Positions 24,042-31,244 of a DNA stretch of 36,656 nucleotides are shown here, piece after piece. Numbering within the stretch: the stretch's first letter is position 1; the number at the start of each line of letters is the position of its first letter. The position numbers and the translations under genes were made by a program. Location: positions 1-36,656 of the forward strand of contig QQRW01000010.1 in assembly GCA_003602605.1 (NCBI GenBank), read 5' to 3'. The notes under the pieces are model-generated. The model was given only the letters and a program-made list of their open reading frames with translations. It had not been told where the DNA came from and ran no database searches. The DNA is from Candidatus Poseidoniales archaeon. GTDB lineage: Archaea; Thermoplasmatota; Poseidoniia; Poseidoniales; Poseidoniaceae.

Positions 24042-24980
24042 ATGGCAAATCACCGAAGAAAAATTGCAGTTATTGGAGCAGGAAATGTTGGAGCAACATG
24101 TGCATTTGTACTTGCACAAATGAAGATTGCAGATATTGTTTTACTCGATATATACGAAGGGTTCGCCAAGGGTAAGGCTCTTGATATGTCGCAGAACGGC
24201 CAAGTTTTGAATTATGATGGTTCGATTACAGGGACTTCTGACTACAATGACATTGCAGGTGCCAGTGTTGTTGTCGTTACATCCGGTTTCCCGCGACAAC
24301 CCGGGATGACCCGAGAAGATTTGATTGCAAAGAATGCTGGCATAGTTAAGCAAGTTGGGGAAGGGATTCGAGACCATGCACCCGATTCGACTATTGTCAT
24401 GGTAACCAACCCACTCGATTTGATGACCTATCACATGCAGAAGGTGACTGGATTCCCCGCAAACCGAGTCTGTGGTCAGGCTGGAGTTCTTGACAGCGCA
24501 CGCATGACACACTTTGTTGCCCAGGCAGTCGGATGTTCCGAAGAGGATGTTCAAGCAATGGTACTGGGAGGCCATGGCGACACGATGGTCCCACTTCCTC
24601 GTTTCACGACTGTTGGTGGTATCGCAATAACTCATCTTCTCGATGAGGAAACCATTGATGCAATCTGCAAGAGAACCGCTTCGGGCGGTGGAGAAATTGT
24701 CAAGTTGCTTGAACGAGGTTCAGCATTCTATGCGCCCGGTTCGGCAGCTGCGGTAATGGCAGAAGCAGTTCTCAACGATCGAAAGCGATTGATTCCTGCT
24801 TCAGCACATTTGACCGGACAGTACGGTCTTGAGGATGTCTACATTGGTGTACCTGTCATCCTAGGTGCTGGTGGCATAGAGCGTATACTTGAACTGGAGT
24901 TGTCCGACAGTGAACTTGAATCACTCCAAGGCTCTGGAAATTTCTACAAATCCCAGTTGAAGGAACTTCTTGGATATTGA
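24042..24980 (+). CDS. mdh: Malate dehydrogenase (LDH-like type, NAD-dependent)
   Basis: A 312-residue enzyme that interconverts malate and oxaloacetate in the TCA cycle. The ATG at 24042 is used; the track start at 24030 is a GTG. KIAVIGAGNVGATCAFVLA is the nucleotide-binding fold and Asp36 in LLDIYEG indicates NAD. In FPRQPGMTREDL the first arginine (Arg85) marks malate rather than lactate specificity, and Arg91 binds substrate. LDSAR holds Asp151 and Arg154, and GGHGDTMVPL has the catalytic His178. Length is normal for the tetrameric LDH-like group. It is transcribed away from the transhydrogenase operon and ends 70 bp from the convergent ygfZ-like gene. Confidence 0.95.
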   Translation: MANHRRKIAVIGAGNVGATCAFVLAQMKIADIVLLDIYEGFAKGKALDMSQNGQVLNYDGSITGTSDYNDIAGASVVVVTSGFPRQPGMTREDLIAKNAGIVKQVGEGIRDHAPDSTIVMVTNPLDLMTYHMQKVTGFPANRVCGQAGVLDSARMTHFVAQAVGCSEEDVQAMVLGGHGDTMVPLPRFTTVGGIAITHLLDEETIDAICKRTASGGGEIVKLLERGSAFYAPGSAAAVMAEAVLNDRKRLIPASAHLTGQYGLEDVYIGVPVILGAGGIERILELELSDSELESLQGSGNFYKSQLKELLGY

Positions 24981-25050
24981 AGGGTTCTGCTTCATCTATG
25001 TTCGTCAGTTATATCCGACTGCATTCATGGTGTGATGTACTGTTTTGCAT

Positions 25051-25701
25051 TCAGACCCTGCGTATGGCAAGAGAATGAGTTTTACCACTCGTTGTCGCAT
25101 CGTCTGGGTTACCTTCAACTCGAATGAGCGATTTACCCGTATTGTTTCGACTACGCATCCGAGTAAGTATTTCTTGTCCGACATAGCACCCTTTTGATTC
25201 ATGTACCAAATGATGTAATCCACAGTTAAATGGGTGGGAAGCGGATGTTATTTCATAACCGTGATGCGGTATAAGGTTGTCAATACGGTGTTCATGAAAC
25301 TCTTCCTCATCCATTGTTGCGTTTATGGAAATTGATGTGGGAGCTACAACAATCCACCCACGGAAAGTTTCTACAATGGTGACTTTTTCTGTTTCGGGGT
25401 ACCTTTCAACTGAAATGTACACTTTGTTGAACTCAGAAATATCCCGCATTTGTACATCTTGTTGTAATATTCGTGGATTAAGGTGATTGACGAGATCTTG
25501 TTTGAATTCGTTGTGACCTACTAACGCCACATTTTCTCCTACGCAAATCACTTCGACCATATCAATAATCTTCGCATTAGGTTTCGTGAATACAGTCGTG
25601 CATGTTCCATCGACTTTGTTGGTTGACAACCCATCTAGAAACTGCAGACAATCCTTACCTGAAAGAAGCAAGACATACGAATCGAGTTCAAGAACTCTCA
25701 T
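25051..25701 (-). CDS. ygfZ: YgfZ/GcvT-like folate-binding protein
   Basis: A 216-residue protein of the YgfZ family, folate-binding relatives of the glycine-cleavage T protein that help certain Fe-S enzymes, such as the tRNA methylthiotransferase MiaB in E. coli. The signature KGCYVGQE is exact, with its conserved cysteine at position 172. The N-terminus (YVLLLSGKDCLQFLDGLSTNKV) is the typical opening of the family. It is shorter than E. coli YgfZ (about 326 residues): it ends about 45 residues after the signature, so most of the C-terminal barrel is reduced. GAGGTCC lies upstream of the ATG. It follows the IscA-type gene by 9 bp, which fits a shared role in Fe-S maturation. Confidence 0.88.
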   Translation of the reverse strand: MRVLELDSYVLLLSGKDCLQFLDGLSTNKVDGTCTTVFTKPNAKIIDMVEVICVGENVALVGHNEFKQDLVNHLNPRILQQDVQMRDISEFNKVYISVERYPETEKVTIVETFRGWIVVAPTSISINATMDEEEFHEHRIDNLIPHHGYEITSASHPFNCGLHHLVHESKGCYVGQEILTRMRSRNNTGKSLIRVEGNPDDATTSGKTHSLAIRRV

Positions 25702-25710
25702 GAACGGACC

Positions 25711-26091
25711 TCAAGCAAAAGATTCGCCACATCCGCAAGAAGATTCAGCGTTTGGATTGTTGATCTTGAATCCGCCGCCCATGAGACGATCAACATAGTC
25801 GATTTCTATACCATCGAGAAGATGACTGGATGCGTTCGGGACCAGAACTCTGAATCCATCAATGTTGATTTCTTGGCAACTTTGATCGGTATCCTCAACG
25901 ATTTGCAAGTCGTACATGTAGCCGGAGCAACCACCGGATAAAACACCGACGAGCAATGCCATGGAACGGTCATCGCCAAATGCATCAGAGAGCATTTCTT
26001 GTGCCTTATTTGATATGCTCAAATTAACATCGACTACTTCAGGTGTCATCAGTTGCACGGGGCTAGAAGTTTCGCATGTACCGCAGTCCAT
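25711..26091 (-). CDS. IscA/ErpA-type iron-sulfur carrier protein
   Basis: A 126-residue A-type carrier that receives and delivers Fe-S clusters. LSGGCSGYMYDLQI and the C-terminal SSCGCGE contribute the three conserved cluster cysteines (Cys61, Cys125 and Cys127 in ORF-track numbering). MGGGFKINNPNA is typical of the family. Compared with usual members (about 107 residues) it has an N-terminal extension with MDCGTC, which adds a CxxC pair. I use the ATG at 26091; GTG at 26109 and ATG at 26049 are alternatives, and the last would remove the CxxC. Directly upstream of ygfZ. IscA, SufA and ErpA cannot be separated by sequence alone. Confidence 0.9.
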   Translation of the reverse strand: MDCGTCETSSPVQLMTPEVVDVNLSISNKAQEMLSDAFGDDRSMALLVGVLSGGCSGYMYDLQIVEDTDQSCQEINIDGFRVLVPNASSHLLDGIEIDYVDRLMGGGFKINNPNAESSCGCGESFA

Positions 26092-26150
26092 GTTATGCCC
26101 AAGCAACACTTCTCTATGAACCTGTTTCTTTTTTCATTACATTGAAGCAA

Positions 26151-28748
26151 TTAACGGTTCTTGTTTTTACGAATTTTTTCCTTTTGGAGTATTCCGCACC
26201 GTCGTATTTGTTCCTTTGCGCGCTTGACTTCTTCAGGAACGAGTCCACGTGGAATTGACTGTTCGAAGCATTTGATTGCATCGGGGTAACGCTCCATTTC
26301 GGCATATGCACTACCCATATTGTAGAGAGTTTTGCCTTGAACTTCCGCTGGGCGAATCAACATTGCTTGATGATAAGATTCAACACATTTCGGATATTCT
26401 TCCATGTAGTAAAATGCGTTACCTCTTCCGTTGAGGATTCGTATGAGCATTTCTTCGTTGCCAGTGAATGAAGGAAGTGCCCTGTCGAAGCACGAAAGTG
26501 CTTCTCTGAACTTCCCATCGGATATGAGACCTACACCTTGGTTGTACCATGCAATATCTTGGTTTGCCACCGAACTTGAGTCGACTTCTGCATTGGCAGA
26601 ACTCGAGACCAAACGTTGTGCATCTGCGGCCGCTTGTGTGAGGTCAAAAGATGACTGTGGCTCTTGGATGACTGCACTCGGTTCTGTGGCTCTCTGTTCA
26701 AGTAGAATTGCAGAGTCTGTGAGCAATGAAGATCCAGTACTTTGCGACTGTTGCGGAACTTCGGATGCAGGCGTCTGTAAGCCGAGCGCATTCATGTAGT
26801 AGTCAGCCTCCTGTTCGTTTGGATCTTGCACAGTTTGTACCGGTGGTGACTCAAGCATAGGTGGCGTATCATTCAATGGAGCAGGAACGGGAGCGGGCAC
26901 CGCTACGAATTCAGGGGCGGGTGCTTGAGGAGCAGGAGTCTCAAAGTTTGGTGCAGGACTCGGTGTACTTGCAACTGCAGATACGGACTCTGACAATTGA
27001 GTTGAGGTTTCCTTCTGCCCGGAAACAACTCCAAGGAGTGAATCAGCCTTTCGATGGCACTTTTCGGCAGTGGCCAAATCGCCAGCTGATTCGAGTGAGC
27101 GGGCTAATCCTCGCCAAATATCAGGATTTTCACCGTCCTGTTTAATCATTGATTTCCAAATTGTGACTGCTTGGACATCCTTCTTTGCAGCCGTATATGC
27201 TCTTGCGTGCATCGCAGTCTGGCCCGGACCCAAATATTCGATTGCTTCAGAAGCAAGATGCGGACCTTCTGGAAGTGTCGGTGGAATGCCTTGGACACTT
27301 TCCAAGACGTTTGCCTCACCTTCCGCGAGTTCGACAAGGATTCGAATGAACTCTGGACGAACAGGGTTCTTTGGTTCAATTCGAAGAACCGTGCGTGTCG
27401 CTTTCAGGAAATTTTCAACATCTCCAATCTCATGGCATAATTGACTGCACTTTACCGCAGCCTTGAGATAATCCGATTGTACATTCATCGCTTTCATGTA
27501 GCACTCAACTGCTTTGTCGGTTTCTCCGCGTCGTTGGTGTATGGAACCAAGGTTAAACCAACCAGTTCCTTGAGTTGGGTCAAGAGTTTGTGCGTGCTGG
27601 AGAGCAGATATGGCATGGTCATCAAGTTCTAAACGTGCCATTGCTCCACCTGCGATACGCCAAGCACCTGCGTGTTCAGCACCAATCGTTTTGAGATGCG
27701 GGCTAAGTAATTCCAGTGCACCCTTGGCGTCACCCGAACGAATCAAACTTGTTGCTTGTTCGACAAGATTATCGAGGTCGAGGGGCTCTTCCTCTACAAC
27801 TTCGATTATTGGTTCAGGAACGACAGGTGCTTGATTTTCTGCCTGTTCAATCACTTGCTGGATTTCTTGAGTTGCTGCAACTACGGTCGCAGCAGATTTG
27901 AGTTCTTGATACTCGAGATGTTGGTTTGAATCATCATCGTGATGGAGTGCCTCAGCGAGTACAGCTTCCTTGTCTGTAACGCCGGTTTCTTTCATCACTT
28001 TTTCCACTTCAACTTCATTGAAAGTTTGCGTAGGTTCTTGAATCGGCATTTCCTCTATTGGCATTTTTATTCCACTTTCAGCACATCTTGCTTTTACATC
28101 GAGGAGCATGGGATGGCCAGGGAAGAATTTGAGCGCTTTAACAGCCATCTCGTATGCTGCAGCATCATCACCAATTCGTTCGAGTAATGTGGCTATGTTT
28201 GCAGTTGCTGGAGCATTGTTCGGGTTGATGTCGAGGCATATTTGGAATGCTTGACGTGCTCCACGCGCATCTTGCTCAGCTTCGAGGAGTACGCCCCGGT
28301 TGAACCAAGCCATGTCACATGAAGGATCAAGTGCAATGGCCTTGTTGAATGCTGCTAATGCTCCTTTTGAATCGTTTTTTCGAGAACATTCTTCACCAAG
28401 TTGTAAAAGAAAATCGACAGTGTTTTCTTCATCAACATCTGGTTCATCTGGAACCTGTGCTTTCTTTTCCAGCCACTGCGTTGCAGCATTTTGAAGTTCA
28501 TTTTCGCTGAGGTAATTATTGTCGTTTTCATCCATGGTATGTGCGAATGCCAAGAACCCTTCTCGGTCCTGTATAGCATGCTGCTTAATGACGCGTTCCA
28601 GTACATTTTCGGAATACCCCATCTGCTTCACATCAACATGTTCGACCATGTCGCCAAGACCTGCTGAACGCAGTGCTGCAGCCATGGACTCTGCAACGGC
28701 ATCTGATACGGCATTTGTGTCGCTGGGAGAATCGCCTATCTCTTCCAT
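26151..28748 (-). CDS. Large TPR-repeat protein with two EF-hand-like loops
   Basis: A protein of about 865 residues, apparently cytoplasmic because no signal peptide or membrane helix is seen. Near the N-terminus is an EF-hand loop (DENDNNYLSENE) and a second (DDDSNQHLEYQE) follows the first TPR block. TPR units recur throughout: ALAAFNKAIALDPSCDMAWFN, ARQAFQICLDINPNN, HAQTLDPTQGTGWFNLGSI and ALSCFDRALPSF. A proline/alanine-rich linker (PAPQAPAPEF) splits the array before the last units, and the C-terminus is lysine-rich. TPR arrays bind partner proteins; the calcium loops suggest regulation. Start choice is uncertain: the longest ORF begins at 28829, but its first codons overlap the likely TATA element of the divergent gene. 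ATGs at 28790 and 28784 are also possible. Confidence 0.8.
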   Translation of the reverse strand: MEEIGDSPSDTNAVSDAVAESMAAALRSAGLGDMVEHVDVKQMGYSENVLERVIKQHAIQDREGFLAFAHTMDENDNNYLSENELQNAATQWLEKKAQVPDEPDVDEENTVDFLLQLGEECSRKNDSKGALAAFNKAIALDPSCDMAWFNRGVLLEAEQDARGARQAFQICLDINPNNAPATANIATLLERIGDDAAAYEMAVKALKFFPGHPMLLDVKARCAESGIKMPIEEMPIQEPTQTFNEVEVEKVMKETGVTDKEAVLAEALHHDDDSNQHLEYQELKSAATVVAATQEIQQVIEQAENQAPVVPEPIIEVVEEEPLDLDNLVEQATSLIRSGDAKGALELLSPHLKTIGAEHAGAWRIAGGAMARLELDDHAISALQHAQTLDPTQGTGWFNLGSIHQRRGETDKAVECYMKAMNVQSDYLKAAVKCSQLCHEIGDVENFLKATRTVLRIEPKNPVRPEFIRILVELAEGEANVLESVQGIPPTLPEGPHLASEAIEYLGPGQTAMHARAYTAAKKDVQAVTIWKSMIKQDGENPDIWRGLARSLESAGDLATAEKCHRKADSLLGVVSGQKETSTQLSESVSAVASTPSPAPNFETPAPQAPAPEFVAVPAPVPAPLNDTPPMLESPPVQTVQDPNEQEADYYMNALGLQTPASEVPQQSQSTGSSLLTDSAILLEQRATEPSAVIQEPQSSFDLTQAAADAQRLVSSSANAEVDSSSVANQDIAWYNQGVGLISDGKFREALSCFDRALPSFTGNEEMLIRILNGRGNAFYYMEEYPKCVESYHQAMLIRPAEVQGKTLYNMGSAYAEMERYPDAIKCFEQSIPRGLVPEEVKRAKEQIRRCGILQKEKIRKNKNR

Positions 28749-28820
28749 GGTGTCACCGTACCAAAGCGGATAACCGACTGGCATAAGCATTGCTTCTAAT
28801 TGTCCTACATATTTTGACAG

Positions 28821-28830
28821 TATATTCAAA
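28821..28830 (+). promoter_or_regulatory. Possible TATA element for the FMN reductase gene
   Basis: TATATTCAAA lies 24-33 bases before the ATG at 28854, the distance expected for an archaeal TATA box with a very short or absent leader. A C-rich run follows it. The placement is an inference from spacing and base content. Confidence 0.35.
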
Positions 28831-28853
28831 AACCCCCCTCATAAGTCCACCGT

Positions 28854-29411
28854 ATGAGTGATGCGAAAATACGAATCCTTGGCCTATCCGGAGAGTACAG
28901 ACCTACATCGAAAAGTGGAATGATGGTGACTCATGCCCTCGATTATGCGCGTTCGAAAGGTGCTGATGTAACGTTTTGGGATTGCAACGAAAAACCATTA
29001 CCATTCGTCGGCGAAGATGGCTGTTGGGACAACGCAAATGTCAAAGAATTTCAAGCACTCGCTTCAGAATCCGACGCTTTTCTTGTTTGCTCACCAGAAT
29101 ATCACGGCACGATGTCAGGCGTCATGAAAAATACCTTCGACTGGCTTTACGACAAGCATGTTGGCGGGAAACCTTTCGGACTTATGAGTACACTCGGAGG
29201 AATTCAAAATGCAAACACACTCAATCACATGCGTATCATGTTGCGATGGCTCCATGCTTGGCCAGTGCCAGAACAGTTGTCTGTTGGCCATGTCAAGGAA
29301 GCTTTCGATGCCGATGGGCAATTTACGGATCCTAAAACCGTTGAACGCTTGCATGGACTTGTAGACTCAGTTATGCGAACTGCTGAGATGATGAACTCTC
29401 GAGACCAGTGA
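28854..29411 (+). CDS. NADPH-dependent FMN reductase family protein
   Basis: A 185-residue flavodoxin-fold protein that probably transfers electrons from NAD(P)H through FMN to a quinone, dye, metal or partner protein. The FMN-phosphate loop is LGLSGEYRPTSKSG near the N-terminus; the hallmark SPEYHGTMSGVMKNTFDWL (about residues 80-98) contacts the flavin ring. GGKPFGLMSTLGG is the third flavin loop. Length fits the family. It starts a plus-strand trio with the SUMF1-fold and ArsC genes, separated by 4 and 22 bp. Physiological substrate is not given by sequence; arsenical or quinone reduction would fit the ArsC neighbour but is speculative. Confidence 0.85.
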   Translation: MSDAKIRILGLSGEYRPTSKSGMMVTHALDYARSKGADVTFWDCNEKPLPFVGEDGCWDNANVKEFQALASESDAFLVCSPEYHGTMSGVMKNTFDWLYDKHVGGKPFGLMSTLGGIQNANTLNHMRIMLRWLHAWPVPEQLSVGHVKEAFDADGQFTDPKTVERLHGLVDSVMRTAEMMNSRDQ

Positions 29412-29415
29412 TTCC

Positions 29416-30150
29416 ATGAACGACGCACGCCCGTTTTTTGACGACGAGTTCGGTGGCCGCTATATTCTGGTTGAACCCGGGGAATTTGAGATGGGAGACC
29501 TGAAGGGGACTCGTTCAGAGCAACCACCTCGTTTAGTCTCAATTACTGAGCCTTTTTTCTGCGGCGAACGACCTGTTACTCAAGCACACTGGCAGGCCGT
29601 TATGGAAGTAAACCCATCTCGCTTCACCGAAGGATGGGCTGCAGGCCTTCGTCCCGTCGAACAAATATCTTGGGACGATGCTCAAGAGTTTACTCTTCGG
29701 CTCAATGAAATGGATAACGGTACTGAACGCCTTGGGTTTACAGGTGTATGGCGATTGCCAACAGAGTCTGAATGGGAATACATTGCAAGAGCAGGTACAT
29801 CATCACGATGGTCGTTTGGAAACCGTGATTCCGATTTGAACGATTATGGTTGGCATGCAGGCAATGCCGGTGCAACAACTAGGGAAGTAGGGCAAAAAAA
29901 AGCCAATCCATGGGGATTCCTCGATTTACACGGCCAAGTGAGTGAATGGTGCCAAGACCATTTCTCTCCGGATTATTCACAACATACCTCTCAGCAAGAT
30001 GCTTTCTCCAGTGATTCATTACGACGCGTCCATAGAGGTGGCTCATGGTTCACTGAATCGGACTCAACTCGTTGTTCTTCTCGAGGTTCTGCTTTGCATC
30101 ATCAAAAATCGGACGGTATTGGGTTGCGTCTCGTTTGGCAACCACTTTAG
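29416..30150 (+). CDS. SUMF1/EgtB/PvdO-fold protein
   Basis: A 244-residue protein of the formylglycine-generating-enzyme-like fold. Evidence is the ordered set FEMGDLKGT, RPVTQAHWQAVM, RPVEQISWDDAQEF, WRLPTESEWEYIARAG, GLWGFLDLHGQ-type segment NPWGFLDLHGQVSEW, RVHRGGSWFTES and GIGLRLVW. In true formylglycine-generating enzymes two cysteines follow RGGS at set spacing; here there is one cysteine ten residues after RGGS and no first one, so sulfatase activation is unlikely. Other members act in nonhaem-iron chemistry, or bind ligands without catalysis. No sulfatase is in the window. It starts 4 bp after the FMN reductase stop and is probably co-transcribed with it. Confidence 0.82.
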   Translation: MNDARPFFDDEFGGRYILVEPGEFEMGDLKGTRSEQPPRLVSITEPFFCGERPVTQAHWQAVMEVNPSRFTEGWAAGLRPVEQISWDDAQEFTLRLNEMDNGTERLGFTGVWRLPTESEWEYIARAGTSSRWSFGNRDSDLNDYGWHAGNAGATTREVGQKKANPWGFLDLHGQVSEWCQDHFSPDYSQHTSQQDAFSSDSLRRVHRGGSWFTESDSTRCSSRGSALHHQKSDGIGLRLVWQPL

Positions 30151-30172
30151 TGCCTGGATATGAGGAACATAT

Positions 30173-30520
30173 ATGCCCGTCTTGTATCATAATCCGCGTT
30201 GTTCAAAATCTCGGCAAGCTGCACTGCTTTGCGCTGACTCTCCTCTTGATATTGAGATACACCACTACCTCTCTCAACCATTGGATTTCGACACTCTTCA
30301 TTCGATGCTGACCCGTCTTGATGGTGACGTAGGTGAATCGGTACGATGGAAAGACAATGGGCTCAAACTCATCGACACAACGAATGTTGACCGCGGAAAT
30401 ATTGAGTCGATTGCTCGTTTTTTGGCTGAACATGGACAATTTATGCAACGCCCGTGGCTTGATGACGGCACAATTACAGTTATTGGGCGTCCTGTTGAAC
30501 GGTTGAATCGTCTGCTGTAA
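30173..30520 (+). CDS. arsC: ArsC-family reductase (glutaredoxin-dependent type)
   Basis: A 115-residue thioredoxin-fold protein of the ArsC/Spx/YffB family. The opening LYHNPRCSKSRQ places the catalytic cysteine at position 10. Three arginines that bind arsenate in E. coli ArsC have likely counterparts: Arg58, Arg93 in MQRPW, and Arg106 in VIGRPVER. This favours arsenate reductase over Spx. GAGG lies just before the ATG. No arsenite pump or ArsR regulator is nearby, so another thiol-linked role is possible. The last 41 bp overlap the 3' end of the PqqD-like gene on the other strand. Confidence 0.87.
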   Translation: MPVLYHNPRCSKSRQAALLCADSPLDIEIHHYLSQPLDFDTLHSMLTRLDGDVGESVRWKDNGLKLIDTTNVDRGNIESIARFLAEHGQFMQRPWLDDGTITVIGRPVERLNRLL

Positions 30521-31028
30521 TTCCTGAACGTTCACTTTCCGACCTTGGCTCAATATCGTATCCACGACGTTCATCTGTATCGACTAAAGTTTGATTTTTT
30601 GGAGTTTCACCGGGTGATATCGACCATTTTCCCGTAAATGGTTCGCTAAGAAAGGTCATGAGGTTACGTGTTTTGAGCGCATCTATTCCAGCTGCAGTTC
30701 TGTCGACTGGGGGCGCAATTTCTTCGTTAAATGTAGCATCCATAGCTGAACACACCTCTTGAAAACTACGCGAACCATCACACAGTTCCCAAAGCATACT
30801 GTTCATTTGATCCAGTGGCCGACGTACTTCTCGGGGCGCCCGCATGACCTTCGCTAAAATCCGTTCAAAGCGAGTAAATCTTTTTTCTATCCGTAGGACA
30901 ACAAGCATCCCGGTGACACCATCCTGTTCAGTATGAGGGCCTGCCTCTCCAGTCCGAGCCCACCATACTGGCAATCTACACGGGTATGTGCCAGCATAAC
31001 GATGGGTGTCACTGTCTGCTAGTTCCAT
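30480..31028 (-). CDS. PqqD-like protein
   Basis: A 182-residue protein whose middle part resembles PqqD, the small winged-helix fold that holds peptide substrates for modifying enzymes. The matching stretch is LDQMNSMLWELCDGSRSFQE, then a helix CSAMDATFNEE and a closing ALKTRNLMTFL (about residues 73-128). PqqD itself is about 90 residues; here there are flanking regions, including a hydrophilic C-terminal tail of about 50 residues. The ATG is preceded by GAGGGGAG. No radical SAM enzyme or obvious precursor peptide lies beside it. It is the last gene of a four-gene minus-strand series with two surface proteins and a tiny membrane protein. The family assignment is moderate. Confidence 0.68.
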   Translation of the reverse strand: MELADSDTHRYAGTYPCRLPVWWARTGEAGPHTEQDGVTGMLVVLRIEKRFTRFERILAKVMRAPREVRRPLDQMNSMLWELCDGSRSFQEVCSAMDATFNEEIAPPVDRTAAGIDALKTRNLMTFLSEPFTGKWSISPGETPKNQTLVDTDERRGYDIEPRSESERSGITADDSTVQQDAQ

Positions 31029-31038
31029 TCAACTCCCC

Positions 31039-31218
31039 TCAAAATTCGGTAAAAGTCCACACGACCATGACCAACATTGCAGCCACTCCGGTAAAAGCAA
31101 CCAATCGTGTTTCTTCAAGACGCTCTGTAAAGTTCCTTAGAAACCATGTGCCAACCCCACACATAGCAATTACTGCCCATAGAAGATACCATGCGGCAGG
31201 ATATGCTGCAGACTCCAT
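31039..31218 (-). CDS. Small membrane protein, 59 residues
   Basis: This short protein has two membrane helices, roughly AWYLLWAVIAMCGVGTWFL and VAFTGVAAMLVMVVWTF, joined by a charged loop (RNFTERLEETR). I chose the ATG at 31218 because the track ORF start at 31287 lies inside the upstream surface-protein gene and adds a hydrophilic stretch. It lies 26 bp after that gene and 10 bp before the PqqD-like gene, so all are probably on one transcript. No family is recognised; a membrane partner of a neighbour is possible. Confidence 0.7.
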   Translation of the reverse strand: MESAAYPAAWYLLWAVIAMCGVGTWFLRNFTERLEETRLVAFTGVAAMLVMVVWTFTEF

Positions 31219-31244
31219 ATTACAACCCTCATGTCCCGTGGTTG

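Noticed and set aside
24141-24635. 164-residue minus-strand ORF
   Set aside because: It is antisense to malate dehydrogenase, whose catalytic motifs are intact.
29416-30150. Active formylglycine-generating enzyme
   Set aside because: The two-cysteine active-site pattern after RGGS is not present, and no sulfatase is encoded nearby.
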